DNA of 64,000 nucleotides from DASPHG01 sp035629775 (lineage in GTDB: Bacteria; Actinomycetota; Thermoleophilia; Solirubrobacterales; Thermoleophilaceae), in contig DASPHG010000043.1 in assembly GCA_035629775.1 (NCBI GenBank), positions 1 through 64,000 of the forward strand. The letters run 5' to 3'. Within the stretch, counting starts at the first letter, position 1. The number at the start of each line of letters is the position of its first letter. A program made the position numbers and the translations under genes. The notes beneath the pieces are model-generated. The model was not told the origin of the DNA. It searched no databases and saw nothing but the letters and a program-made list of their open reading frames with translations. Shown here piece by piece: positions 26,736-35,392 of this stretch.

Positions 26736-27457
26736 ACCCGCCGCCACAGCGTCGTCCGATGCACTCGGAGGTGATCGGCGATGTCTTCTATCCGGTAGCC
26801 ATGTGCACGAGCGGCTTGAACCGCATCGCTCAAATCCCGACCGTTGAGAAGCTCGACGAGACTAGGGCGCAAGTCCCAGGGACTGACGTTCGGCGCGATG
26901 TGGCTGAGTGGGCCATCGGCCTCGAAGAGCCGCGCGTAGCGCTTGTCCGGATCGTCATCGAACGAGGCCAGAAGCGACGCGACGCGATCGGGCTTGACCA
27001 GGGCGTTGCGCCGCATCCTCGCGAGGGCGCCGTGGCTGCTCCAAGGCCATTCCTCGGGGCGTGAACACATACCGGCCTTGACCGGGTTGTACGCGACGTA
27101 GCGCAGAAGCTGGGCGAACTGCTCGTCGGTGGTGACGGGCTTCGACTTGAAGCGGGCTTGGAATAGGTGGCCTCCGCCGGTCTCATGGCGTTCGTTGAAC
27201 AGCTGGGCGTAGTGACCCGCGAGGTCACGCATCCCAACGCCGAGAGTGCACGTCGGGGTTTCGAGGACGAGGTGGAAATGGTTGTCCATCAGGCAGTAGG
27301 CCAAGGGGTTCCACTCGTGTTTGTTCGCGGCTCGGTCCAACAGGCGCAAGAAGAGCCGTCGATCGCTCGCATCGACGAACATCCGGCGCCGGTTGTTCCC
27401 ACGCTGCCATACGTGGTGGATCCCGTCCTCGAGCTCGATCCGCGGTTGGCGCGGCAC
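26708..27457 (-). CDS. REP-associated tyrosine transposase (Y1/HUH, IS200-like)
   Basis: This 249-residue protein has the RAYT/TnpA-REP signature: HHVWQRGNNRRRMFVD at the N-terminus and the metal-binding HUH motif in MDNHFHLVLETP. The HLFQARFKS and LLRYVAYNPVKAGM blocks follow. The nucleophile is the Tyr of the C-terminal half of the Y1 domain, probably Tyr in HYAQLFNERH. The last ~45 residues form a helix-turn-helix (GYRIEDIADHLRVHRTTLWR) that probably recognises the terminal palindromes. Its 3' end runs into the left inverted repeat. The gene appears intact. Confidence 0.9.
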   Translation of the reverse strand: MPRQPRIELEDGIHHVWQRGNNRRRMFVDASDRRLFLRLLDRAANKHEWNPLAYCLMDNHFHLVLETPTCTLGVGMRDLAGHYAQLFNERHETGGGHLFQARFKSKPVTTDEQFAQLLRYVAYNPVKAGMCSRPEEWPWSSHGALARMRRNALVKPDRVASLLASFDDDPDKRYARLFEADGPLSHIAPNVSPWDLRPSLVELLNGRDLSDAVQAARAHGYRIEDIADHLRVHRTTLWRRVQRTGSVPV

Positions 27458-27493
27458 TAAGGGTCAAGGTGGCGCGGACAGGAAGTCGCCCCC

Positions 27494-27524
27494 GCAACAA
27501 ACGGGGTCCGTCCCCTTTTGTTGC
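27494..27524 (-). repeat. Right inverted repeat of the RAYT element
   Basis: This 31-bp palindrome has outer arms GCAACAAA / TTTGTTGC and inner GGGG / CCCC. Its reverse complement matches the left copy at 26705-26735. It ends 3 bp before the kinase stop codon. Confidence 0.85.
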
Positions 27525-27527
27525 GCC

Positions 27528-27564
27528 TCAGGCCGGTGCGGCCTCGAGCGCGGTCATTCGCCTG
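27528..27564. repeat. Right 37-bp direct repeat: current 3' end of the kinase gene
   Basis: This is the functional copy of the duplicated segment. It encodes the last 11 residues and stop of the kinase. See 26669-26705. Confidence 0.9.
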
Positions 27565-28445
27565 AACTCCTCGAAGCGCGCATCGATCTCGTCGCGCGTC
27601 AGGCGGCGGACGCGCTCGGTGCCGAACTCCTCGACGTTGAAGGACGCCAGCACCGACCCGTAGGTCATGGCCCGGCGGAGGGTCGCATCGTCCTCGTCGC
27701 CCTGGGAGGCGAGGTAGCCGAGGAACCCGCCGGCGAACGAATCGCCCGCGCCGGTCGGGTCGTTGACCGTTTCGAGCGGGTAGGCCGGCAGGGCGAAGAA
27801 CCCCTCGGCGGTGAAGAGCGACGCCCCGTACTCGCCCTGCTTGGCGATCACCACGCGCGGGCCCATCCCCATCACCGCGCGCGCCGCGCGCACGAGGTTC
27901 GGCTCCTCCGTCAGCTGGCGCAACTCGGCGTCGTTCATGAACACGAGGTCGACTCCGCCGATGGTGCGGACGAGCGCGTCGCGCGCGGTCTCGATCCACA
28001 GGTTCATCGAGTCGAGCCCGGCGAGCCGCGCCCCGGTGCACTGCTCGCGCACCTCGCGCTGGAGGTCGGGCTGGATGTTCGCCAGGAACAGGACATCGGC
28101 GGCCTTCGTCCCCTCGGACAGCTTCGGCTCGAACTCGCCGAAGACGTTCAGCTGCGTGTCGTCGGTGTGGGCGGTGTTCAGGTCGTACTCGTAGTGGCCC
28201 TGCCAGAAGAAGGTCTTCCCGCCGTCGACGCGCTCGATGTCGTCGGTGTCGATCCCCCGGTCGCGCAGGATCCCGTACTCCTCGTCCCCGAAGTCGTCGC
28301 CGACCGGCCCGACCACGCGCACGTCGGTGAAGAAGCTGGCGGCGAGCGAGAAGTGGACGGCGGAACCCCCGAGCATGCGCTGACGCTCGCCGAACGGCGT
28401 CTTGACGGAGTCGAATGCGATCGAGCCGACCACTGCGAGTCCCAT
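27528..28445 (-). CDS. PfkB-family sugar/nucleoside kinase
   Basis: This 305-residue ribokinase-type enzyme starts at ATG 28445. The N-terminal GSIAFDSVKTPFGERQRMLG and GGSAVHFSLAASFF contain the sugar-binding Gly-Gly. The C-terminal signature NDPTGAGDSFAGGFLGYLA near residue 226 holds the catalytic Asp and the anion hole. The phosphate acceptor (fructose-6-P, ribose or adenosine) cannot be told. A RAYT element has inserted right behind it and its last 37 bp are duplicated beyond the element. It is divergent from the quinone-reductase gene. Confidence 0.9.
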   Translation of the reverse strand: MGLAVVGSIAFDSVKTPFGERQRMLGGSAVHFSLAASFFTDVRVVGPVGDDFGDEEYGILRDRGIDTDDIERVDGGKTFFWQGHYEYDLNTAHTDDTQLNVFGEFEPKLSEGTKAADVLFLANIQPDLQREVREQCTGARLAGLDSMNLWIETARDALVRTIGGVDLVFMNDAELRQLTEEPNLVRAARAVMGMGPRVVIAKQGEYGASLFTAEGFFALPAYPLETVNDPTGAGDSFAGGFLGYLASQGDEDDATLRRAMTYGSVLASFNVEEFGTERVRRLTRDEIDARFEEFRRMTALEAAPA

Positions 28446-28473
28446 GGCGGCGCCACGATAGCCTGGCGCGCCC

Positions 28474-29430
28474 GTGAGAGCCGTCCAGATCAGTGAGTTC
28501 GGAGGTCCGGACGTGCTCGAGGTGGTCGCCGAAGCACCGGTCCCCGAGCTACGCGACGGCGAGGCCCTGATCCGGGTCTCGCGCGCGGGCGTGAACTTCG
28601 CCGACACGCACACGCGCGAGAATCAGTACGTGGCGAAGCAGACGCTGCCGTTCACACCGGGGGCAGAGGTCGCCGGCGTGCGCGAGGACAGCGGCGAGCG
28701 CGTGGTGGCGATGCTCGACTCCGGCGGATACGCCGAGTACGCGGCGGCACCGCTCGCGAACACGTTTCCGATCCCCGAGGAGCTCGATGACGGCGCCGCG
28801 CTCGCGCTCCTGATCCAGGGCCTGAACGCGTGGCACCTCTACCGCACGGCCGCGCGCGTGCGCGAGGGCGAGAGCGTGGTCGTCCACGGTGCGGCGGGCG
28901 GCGTGGGCAGCCTGGCGGTGCAGCTCGGCCCGGCGATGGGAGCGGGGCGCGTGATCGCGAGTGCCAGCTCGGAGGAGAAGCGCGCGCACGCGCTCGAACT
29001 GGGTGCCGACGCGGCCGTCGACTCCGCCCCCGACGGTCTGCGCGACCGGTTGCTCGAGGCAAATGGCGGCGCGCCCGTCGATGTGGTGTTCGAAATCGCC
29101 GGCGGGCGGGTCTTCGACGAGAGCATCGAGGCCCTCGCGCCGTTCGGCCGGATCGTGGTGAACGGCATCGCGACGAAGGAGCAGAACGAGCTCCGCACTG
29201 GCCGGCTGCTGCGCAAGAGCTGGTCGGTCGTCGGCTTCTGGCTGATGCACTGCCTCGGGCGCCGCGATCTCATGGAAGAGCCGCTGGCCGACCTGTTCGC
29301 GCGTGCCGCGAGCGGGGAGCTGCGGCCGCAGGTCGGCACCACCTATCCTCTGTCCGAAGTCCGCCGCGCCCACGACGACCTCGCAGGCCGGCGCACGCAG
29401 GGCAAGATCCTGCTCGACCCCTCTTCCTGA
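28474..29430 (+). CDS. Zinc-free MDR-family NADPH:quinone reductase
   Basis: This 318-residue medium-chain reductase starts at GTG. The N-terminal barrel reads RVSRAGVNFADTHTRENQYV with PFTPGAEVAGV. The Rossmann dinucleotide site is VHGAAGGVGSLAVQLG near residue 133. No catalytic or structural zinc Cys cluster is seen, which fits the quinone oxidoreductase (QOR/CrtZ-like) branch that passes electrons from NADPH to quinones. The DEAD-box helicase ATG follows its TGA with no gap. Confidence 0.9.
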   Translation: MRAVQISEFGGPDVLEVVAEAPVPELRDGEALIRVSRAGVNFADTHTRENQYVAKQTLPFTPGAEVAGVREDSGERVVAMLDSGGYAEYAAAPLANTFPIPEELDDGAALALLIQGLNAWHLYRTAARVREGESVVVHGAAGGVGSLAVQLGPAMGAGRVIASASSEEKRAHALELGADAAVDSAPDGLRDRLLEANGGAPVDVVFEIAGGRVFDESIEALAPFGRIVVNGIATKEQNELRTGRLLRKSWSVVGFWLMHCLGRRDLMEEPLADLFARAASGELRPQVGTTYPLSEVRRAHDDLAGRRTQGKILLDPSS

Positions 29431-30867
29431 ATGCCGACCTTCCGTGAACTCGGGCTCTCTGAGCCGATCCTCGAAGCACTGGCCCACCTGGGCTACGAGG
29501 ATCCGACCCCGATTCAGGAGCAGGCGATCCCGGCGCTGCTCGAGGGCCGCGACGTCATCGGCCAGGCGCAGACCGGCACCGGCAAGACCGCTGCGTTCGG
29601 GCTGCCGCTGCTCCAGTACGTGGATCCAGACGATCCGGAGGTGCAGGCGCTCGTCCTGACGCCGACGCGCGAGCTCTGCATCCAGGTCACCCAGGCGCTC
29701 CGCGCGTACGGCGCGAGCCGGGGTGTCTCGGTCGTCGCGGTGTTCGGCGGCGCCCCGATCCGCGACCAGATGTCGCGCGTGAAGGAGAACGCGCAGGTCG
29801 TGGTCGGCACGGTCGGGCGCGTCATGGATCTGATGAGCCGCCACGCGCTCGTCGTCACCTCAGCGCGCTATGTCGTGCTCGACGAGGCCGACGAGATGCT
29901 CGACCTCGGCTTCTTCGAGGACGTCGAGACGATCCTCGGGCGCTGTCCCTCGGGCCGTCAGACGGCGCTGTTCTCGGCCACGATGCCGCCCGAGATCAAG
30001 CGGCTGGCCGAGCAGGGGATGTACGACCCGGTCACGATCAAGGTCAAGGCGGCCACGCTGACGATCGACACCGTCGAGCAGTTCTTCGTCGAGGTCTCGG
30101 ACCGCGACAAGCAGGAGAAGCTCGTGGAGGTCGTGAAGGCCGAGCGCCCCGACCAGGCGATCATCTTCGTGCGCACGAAGATCGGCGCCGACCGGCTCTC
30201 ACGGCGGCTGAACGACGCAGGCGTGCGCGTGAAGGCGCTACACGGCGACATGTCCCAGGGCCAGCGCGACGGCGTGATGATTGCGTTCAAGTCGGAGCGC
30301 GAGCGGCTGCTCGTCGCGACCGACGTCGCGGCGCGCGGTCTCGACATCTCCGGCGTCACGCACGTCATCAACTACGACGTCCCGAACAGTCCGGACATCT
30401 ACGTGCACCGCATCGGGCGCACGGGGCGCGTCGGCCGCTCGGGGCGCGCGATCACCTTCATCACCCCGAAGCAGCGCCGCGACCTGGAGGCCATCGAGCG
30501 CCATGCCAAGACCGAGATCGGTCCGTGGTCGGCGAACGGCGCCAGTGCGGCGAAGCAGGAGCGAAAGCCGCGCGACCGCGAGCGCGAGGTCCGGCGTCCC
30601 CGGCACACGAAGCCGCGCCGCTCCGGCGGCGAGCGCGCGAAGCTTGTCGTGGCCGCCGGCCTGGGACAGGGCCTCGAGCCGGCGGATGTCGTGGGCGCGA
30701 TCGTCGATCACTCGCACCTCGAGGGCGAGGACATCACGAACGTGCGCCTGCTCCAGCGGTTCAGCTTCGTCGAGGTGCCGGCCGCACGGGCGGAGGAGGT
30801 TGCAAGCACGGTGTCCGGGAAGACCGTCAAGGGCGTCCAACTGAAACTGGAGGTTGCGAAACGATGA
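29431..30867 (+). CDS. DEAD-box ATP-dependent RNA helicase
   Basis: This 478-residue helicase has the Q motif FRELGLSEPILEALAHLGYE and PTPIQEQAIP. Walker A is AQTGTGKT (about 46-53), then PTREL, VLDEADEMLDLGF (about 150), SAT, ARGLDISGVTHVINYD and HRIGRTGRVGR. A basic linker (about 365-400) leads to a DbpA-like RNA-binding domain (VAAGLGQGLEPADVVGAIVD to KLEVAKR). This places it with the CsdA/DeaD group involved in ribosome assembly and cold adaptation. Its end overlaps the cyclophilin start (ATGA). Confidence 0.95.
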   Translation: MPTFRELGLSEPILEALAHLGYEDPTPIQEQAIPALLEGRDVIGQAQTGTGKTAAFGLPLLQYVDPDDPEVQALVLTPTRELCIQVTQALRAYGASRGVSVVAVFGGAPIRDQMSRVKENAQVVVGTVGRVMDLMSRHALVVTSARYVVLDEADEMLDLGFFEDVETILGRCPSGRQTALFSATMPPEIKRLAEQGMYDPVTIKVKAATLTIDTVEQFFVEVSDRDKQEKLVEVVKAERPDQAIIFVRTKIGADRLSRRLNDAGVRVKALHGDMSQGQRDGVMIAFKSERERLLVATDVAARGLDISGVTHVINYDVPNSPDIYVHRIGRTGRVGRSGRAITFITPKQRRDLEAIERHAKTEIGPWSANGASAAKQERKPRDREREVRRPRHTKPRRSGGERAKLVVAAGLGQGLEPADVVGAIVDHSHLEGEDITNVRLLQRFSFVEVPAARAEEVASTVSGKTVKGVQLKLEVAKR

Positions 30868-31322
30868 GCGCGGCGACGCTGCACACGAACCACGGGGCGA
30901 TCGAGGTCGAGTTCTTCGACGCCGACGCGCCGAAGACCGTCGACAACTTCCGCAAGCTCGCGGGCGACGGGTTCTACGACGGGCTGATCTTCCACCGCGT
31001 GATCCCGGACTTCATGATTCAGGGCGGCTGCCCGCAGGGCACCGGCACCGGCGGCCCCGGCTACCAGTTCGAGGACGAGTTCAACGAGCACAAGGTCGAG
31101 CGGGGCGCGCTCGCAATGGCGAACTCCGGTCCGAACACGAACGGAAGCCAGTTCTTCATCGTCACCACGGCCGCGGCGGCGTGGCTCGACGGCAAGCACA
31201 CCGTGTTCGGGAAGGTCACGAACGGCATGGACGCGGTGGACGCGATCGAGTCGGCTCCGACGGGTGCACAGGACCGCCCCGTGGACGACGCGGTGATCGA
31301 GCGCGTCGAGCTGAGCGACTAG
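30864..31322 (+). CDS. Cyclophilin-type peptidyl-prolyl isomerase
   Basis: This 152-residue cytosolic cyclophilin starts at ATG 30864. The catalytic signature FHRVIPDFMIQGGCPQGTGT is intact, with FEDEFN, LAMANSGPNTNGSQFFI and WLDGKHTVFGKV. There is no signal peptide. It catalyses cis-trans isomerisation of X-Pro bonds in folding proteins. The ATG overlaps the helicase TGA, so the two are translationally coupled. Family length matches a single-domain enzyme. Confidence 0.95.
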   Translation: MSAATLHTNHGAIEVEFFDADAPKTVDNFRKLAGDGFYDGLIFHRVIPDFMIQGGCPQGTGTGGPGYQFEDEFNEHKVERGALAMANSGPNTNGSQFFIVTTAAAAWLDGKHTVFGKVTNGMDAVDAIESAPTGAQDRPVDDAVIERVELSD

Positions 31323-31357
31323 CGAGGCGGGCTGCGGGGGAGGCGTAGACTCGCGCC

Positions 31358-32902
31358 ATGGCCACAGCGACGCAGCCCGAGACTTCTCAGAACGGACATT
31401 CGACCGCGGACACGATCCCGGTCGAGAACCCCGCGACCGGCGAGATCATCGCCCACGTCCCCGACATGAGCGCGGAGGAGGTGGCCGGGCTCGTCGAGCG
31501 CGCCCGCGCGGCGCAGCCGGCGTGGGAGGCACTCGGGTTCGAGGGCCGCAGGGCGATCATGCTCGAGGCGCGCAAGTGGCTGATCCAGAACCGCCGCCGG
31601 ATGATCGAGACGGTCGTCGAGGAGTCGGGCAAGACCTTCGAGGACGCGCAGCTCGCGGAGGTCTTCTTCTGCGCCGACTCGCTCGGGTTCTGGGGCAAGA
31701 TCGCGGAGAAGTACCTCGCCGACGAGAAGGTGAAGACGCATACCCCGCTGCTGCTCGGCAAGAAGCTGATCAAGCGTTACCGTCCGCGCGGCGTCATCGG
31801 CGTGATCGGGCCGTGGAACTACCCGCTGACGAACAACTTCGGCGACTGCATCCCGGCGCTCATGGCCGGCAACACGGTGGTGCTGAAGCCGAGCGAGGTC
31901 ACGCCGCTCACGTCGCTGCTGATGGCCGAGGGGATGCGCGCGGCGGGCTGCCCGGAGGACGTGTTCATCGTCGCGACCGGCCGCGGCGAGGCGGGCGCGG
32001 CGCTGATCGACACGGTCGACTTCGTCATGTTCACCGGCTCGGTGGCCACAGGCCGCAAGGTCGCCGTGAAGGCGGCCGAGAGCCTGACGCCGTGCACGCT
32101 CGAGCTGGGCGGCAAGGATCCGATGATCGTGCTGCGCGACGCAGACCTCGAGCGCGCCGCCAACACGGCCGTCTACTGGTCGATGGCGAACGGCGGGCAG
32201 ATCTGCCAGGCCGTCGAGCGCGTGTACGTCGAGGAGCCGATCTACGACGAGTTCGTGAACAAGGTCGTCGAGAAGACGCAGAAGCTGCGCCAGGGCGCGC
32301 CGGGCGAGATGGCGACCGTGGATGTCGGCGCCGTCACGTTCGAGAACCAGGCCGAGATCATCGAGGACCACGTGAAGGACGCCGTCGACAAGGGCGCGAA
32401 GGTGCTCACGGGAGGCAAGCGGCGGGAGGGCGCCGGCCGCTTCTACGAGCCGACGGTCCTCGTGGACGTCGACCACTCGATGAAGATCATGACCGAGGAG
32501 ACGTTCGGCCCGACCCTGCCGATCATGAAGGTGCGTGACGAGGAGGAGGCCGTCGAGAAGGCGAACGACTCGCGCTTCGGACTCAACTCGAGCGTCTTCA
32601 CGAAGGACGTCGAGAAGGGCGAGCGGATCGCGCGCCGGATCGAGGCGGGGTCCACCTGCGTCAACGACTGCATCACGAACTACACGGCGCAGGAGCTTCC
32701 GTTCGGCGGTGTGAAGGAGTCCGGCATCGGCGTCCGCCACTCCGAGGCCGGGATCCAGAAGTACTGCAACCCGCACGCGATTCTCGTCACGCGATTCGCG
32801 GGGAAGCGTGAGCCGTACTACTTCCCGTACTCGAAGCGCGCGACGAAGCTGCTCGAGCGGCTGATGGTGCTGATGTACGGACGCGGGTCGAAGAGCCGCT
32901 AA
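31358..32902 (+). CDS. NAD(P)-dependent aldehyde dehydrogenase
   Basis: This 514-residue ALDH oxidises an aldehyde to the acid. It shows IGVIGPWNYPLTNNFGDCIP, the cofactor motif FTGSVATGRKVA, the general base Glu in LELGGKDPMIV (about 249) and the nucleophile Cys in NGGQICQAVERVYVEEP (about 283). EETFGPTLPIMKV and PFGGVKESGIGVRHSE close the fold. The C-terminal YFPYSKRATKLLERLMVLMY is a hydrophobic, basic helix like that of fatty-aldehyde dehydrogenases that associate with membranes. The substrate is inferred only loosely. Confidence 0.92.
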   Translation: MATATQPETSQNGHSTADTIPVENPATGEIIAHVPDMSAEEVAGLVERARAAQPAWEALGFEGRRAIMLEARKWLIQNRRRMIETVVEESGKTFEDAQLAEVFFCADSLGFWGKIAEKYLADEKVKTHTPLLLGKKLIKRYRPRGVIGVIGPWNYPLTNNFGDCIPALMAGNTVVLKPSEVTPLTSLLMAEGMRAAGCPEDVFIVATGRGEAGAALIDTVDFVMFTGSVATGRKVAVKAAESLTPCTLELGGKDPMIVLRDADLERAANTAVYWSMANGGQICQAVERVYVEEPIYDEFVNKVVEKTQKLRQGAPGEMATVDVGAVTFENQAEIIEDHVKDAVDKGAKVLTGGKRREGAGRFYEPTVLVDVDHSMKIMTEETFGPTLPIMKVRDEEEAVEKANDSRFGLNSSVFTKDVEKGERIARRIEAGSTCVNDCITNYTAQELPFGGVKESGIGVRHSEAGIQKYCNPHAILVTRFAGKREPYYFPYSKRATKLLERLMVLMYGRGSKSR

Positions 32903-33748
32903 CTGCTCGCACTAGCGCTCGCATTCGCGGCGACGCTCTCCTGGGGCGTCTCCGACTTCCTCGGCGGGCTGATGGCCCGTCGGATGGCGGTGCTCGTCGT
33001 GCTCGCCGTGTCGCAGAGCGCGGGGCTCGTGGTGATCGCCGTGGCGGTGGGCCTGGTGGCCGAGCCGGCCCCGGATGCCGAGTTCGTCCCGTACGCGGCG
33101 CTCGCGGGACTGGCGGGGGTGTGCGGCCTGGTCGCCTTCTACCGGGCGCTTGCGGTCGGGAAGATGACCGTGGTCGCACCGATCTCTTCCATGGCGGTGC
33201 TCGTGCCGGTGGTGGTCGGGATCGCGACGGGCGACCGCCCGAGCGCCCTTCAGGCCGTCGGAGCCGTCCTGGGCCTCGTGGGCATCGTGCTCGCCTCGCG
33301 CGAGTCCGCCGACGAGGCGCAGGAGGACCGAAGGGTGGCGACCGGCGTCGGGCTGGCCCTCATGTCCGGCCTCGGATTCGGGCTCTTCTTCGTGGCGATG
33401 GACGTCGCCGCCGACAGCGACCCGTTATGGGCGAGCTTCGTGAACCGCGGCACCTCCCTGTCGCTGCTGCTCCTCGCGCTGCTCGTCTTCCGCCCCGGCT
33501 TCAACGGGCTGACCGCGCCGCGCGTTCCGGTGCTGATGGGCATCGGCGCGCTCGAGATGGGCGCGAATGTCGCCTTCGCCTACGCCGCCACCGAAGGTCT
33601 CCTGAGCCTGACCTCCATTGTGGCGTCGCTGTACCCGGTGGTGGTCGTCGTCCTCGCGTGGATCCTGTTGCACGAGCGGCTGGAGCGCAGCCAGAAGGCC
33701 GGTGTCGCCGCCGCGTTCGCGGGAGTTGCGTTGATCGCGGGCGGATAG
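32903..33748 (+). CDS. EamA-type drug/metabolite transporter, apparent CTG start
   Basis: Two EamA repeats of five membrane helices each are seen, about 281 residues. The only in-frame ATG (32972) would cut off helix 1. Reading upstream gives LLALALAFAATLSWGVSDFL, a normal EamA first helix, back to a CTG that directly follows the aldehyde-dehydrogenase TAA. Initiation at CTG 32903 by reinitiation, or a sequence error, are both possible. Helix 10 (AGVAAAFAGVALIAGG) ends the protein. Substrate unknown. Confidence 0.75.
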   Translation: MLALALAFAATLSWGVSDFLGGLMARRMAVLVVLAVSQSAGLVVIAVAVGLVAEPAPDAEFVPYAALAGLAGVCGLVAFYRALAVGKMTVVAPISSMAVLVPVVVGIATGDRPSALQAVGAVLGLVGIVLASRESADEAQEDRRVATGVGLALMSGLGFGLFFVAMDVAADSDPLWASFVNRGTSLSLLLLALLVFRPGFNGLTAPRVPVLMGIGALEMGANVAFAYAATEGLLSLTSIVASLYPVVVVVLAWILLHERLERSQKAGVAAAFAGVALIAGG

Positions 33749-33805
33749 CTGTGCATCTCTTGCGCGGCGTGTGACACTCCCGCCCGGCGCGGAAGTATCC
33801 GTGGC

Positions 33806-34711
33806 ATGCGAAACCTCGCTGGCCGACAGGCGCCGGCGCTCGTCGTCGCATTGGTCGCGCTCGCGTCATCGCTCGCCGGTGGCGCCACTGCCGCGAAGCT
33901 GCTGACGGGAAAGCAGATCGCGAACAAGTCGCTGACCGGCAAGGACGTGAAGCCACGGTCGCTCACCGGCAAGCACGTGCGCGACCGCACCCTGTTCGCG
34001 AAGGACTTCAAGAAGGGCCAGCTACCGATGGGCCCGATCGGCCCGGTGGGACCCCGGGGCGCAACGGGTCCGACCGGGCCGGCGGGCGCGACCGGGGCGA
34101 CCGGGGCGGAGGGCGCGATGGGGCCGCAGGGCGCAACCGGGCCGAAGGGCGCGACCGGCCCCCGCGGGTTCATGGGATTCACCGGCGCGACGGGGGCCAC
34201 GGGGCCGATGGGGGCGACGGGCGCGACCGGCGCGACGGGCGCCACCGGGGCCGCGGGCGCGACGGGCGCCACCGGGGTAGCCGGCCCGACCGGACCCACA
34301 GGGCCGACCGGCCCGGCCGGCGGGAACGTGATCGCGAGCGGGTTTCACACGCTTGAAGCGATCGCGAACCTCGCGTCAGGTAACAACGACTCGCTCGCGC
34401 CCGCCTTCACGCCGTCCGCGAATGGCACCTGTCTCGCAATTGCGGAGGTCGCTATAGACGCCGCGGGCGTGACCACGACGAACACCATCAGCCTCCATGG
34501 GATCTCACGGGTGAATAGCGGCGCGATCACGGCGGACACGGGGTGGTCGATCTTCCCGATGGGCAACGGTGACTCGCACGGCTCGGCCTCGAAGGCCGTG
34601 ATCTGGCCCGTCACCGCCGGGCAGTCGTACGAGTTCGGCACGCGTGTCTTCGCCGCGGCCGACAGCGTCGGCGACGCTGCCTTCCCGAGCGTCACCTACT
34701 TCTGCCTCTAG
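33806..34711 (+). CDS. Secreted collagen-like protein
   Basis: This is a 301-residue exported protein. The signal/anchor helix (about residues 9-30) ends GGATAA. A repeated 'LTGKxVxxRSL' segment (about 32-70) follows, common in secreted proteins of related actinobacteria. About 32 uninterrupted Gly-X-Y triplets (residues ~77-172), dominated by GAT, GPT and GPA, predict a collagen-like triple helix. The C-terminal ~130 residues (NVIASGFHTLEAIANLASGN to SVTYFCL) form a beta-rich globular domain, perhaps the trimerisation or binding head. Surface filament or adhesin role is inference. Confidence 0.85.
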   Translation: MRNLAGRQAPALVVALVALASSLAGGATAAKLLTGKQIANKSLTGKDVKPRSLTGKHVRDRTLFAKDFKKGQLPMGPIGPVGPRGATGPTGPAGATGATGAEGAMGPQGATGPKGATGPRGFMGFTGATGATGPMGATGATGATGATGAAGATGATGVAGPTGPTGPTGPAGGNVIASGFHTLEAIANLASGNNDSLAPAFTPSANGTCLAIAEVAIDAAGVTTTNTISLHGISRVNSGAITADTGWSIFPMGNGDSHGSASKAVIWPVTAGQSYEFGTRVFAAADSVGDAAFPSVTYFCL

Positions 34712-34786
34712 GTCGAACTTTGCCGCGTCCGCGCCGGAAAGCGGCGTGGTGGCCACAACGTTCGCACGGTGCGGTCGGAACTCAGC

Positions 34787-35392
34787 TCAGCGGAGCTCGA
34801 GCCCGAGCAGCCGTTCGAGCTCCGGCAGCGTCGTCTCGGCGCCGCGGTGAAGGATCGGCGTCATCCCGACTGCCGCGGCGCCGTCGCAGTTCTCCTTGAG
34901 GTCATCCACGAAGACGCACTCCTCGGGCGGGACGCCGATCCGCTCGGCGCCGAGATGGAAGATCTCGGGCTCGGGCTTGTGCAGGCCGACCTCGCCCGAG
35001 ATCACGACGCCGTCGAACATCTCGGGGAAGGCGTCGCGGTCGTAGCGCCCGTGGCCCCACGAGTTCGAGATCAGGCCTGTTCGCACGCCGGATCGCTTCG
35101 CCCGCTTGACCGCCTCGATCATCGGCTCGTCCGGGCCCATGCCGGCGAACAGCCGGTCCACGAGTCCTTCCGTCTCGGCGACACCCAGCATCGGTCCGAA
35201 CCGCTCGGAGAAGTCCTCCTCGGTCAGCTCGCCCTTCTCGAGCCGGCGCAGCTCGGCGAGCGCATCCGGATCCTCGCGGAACAGCCGCTTCACGGCCTGC
35301 GGGTCGAGTCCCTCGGTGACGCAGAACTGCTTGAAGGAGTCGAAGACGTTCGTCGTCAGAACGCCGCCGAAGTCGACCAGCAATCCCCTCAC
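34787..35392 (-). CDS. HAD-superfamily phosphatase-like protein
   Basis: The protein has 201 residues. Motif I is LLVDFGGVLTT: the nucleophile Asp is kept but the second Asp is Gly, as in ACAD10 and sEH N-terminal HAD domains. Motif II is GLISNSWG, motif III Lys sits in GLHKPEPEIFHLG, and motif IV is CVFVDDLKENCDGA. It overlaps the upstream phosphotransferase-like gene by ATGA. In animals the same HAD and APH-like domains are fused in ACAD10, so the pair may act together on a hydroxyacyl-type metabolite (inference). Confidence 0.88.
   Translation of the reverse strand: MRGLLVDFGGVLTTNVFDSFKQFCVTEGLDPQAVKRLFREDPDALAELRRLEKGELTEEDFSERFGPMLGVAETEGLVDRLFAGMGPDEPMIEAVKRAKRSGVRTGLISNSWGHGRYDRDAFPEMFDGVVISGEVGLHKPEPEIFHLGAERIGVPPEECVFVDDLKENCDGAAAVGMTPILHRGAETTLPELERLLGLELR

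Larger units (their letters stand above)
26705..27524 (-). mobile_element. RAYT/REP-type transposable element
   Basis: An ~820-bp unit is bounded by two inverted 31-bp palindromic repeats and encodes one Y1 (HUH) transposase. It is flanked by a 37-bp direct duplication of the end of the kinase gene. It lies exactly at the convergent mce/pfkB junction, disrupting neither gene. Confidence 0.8.
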
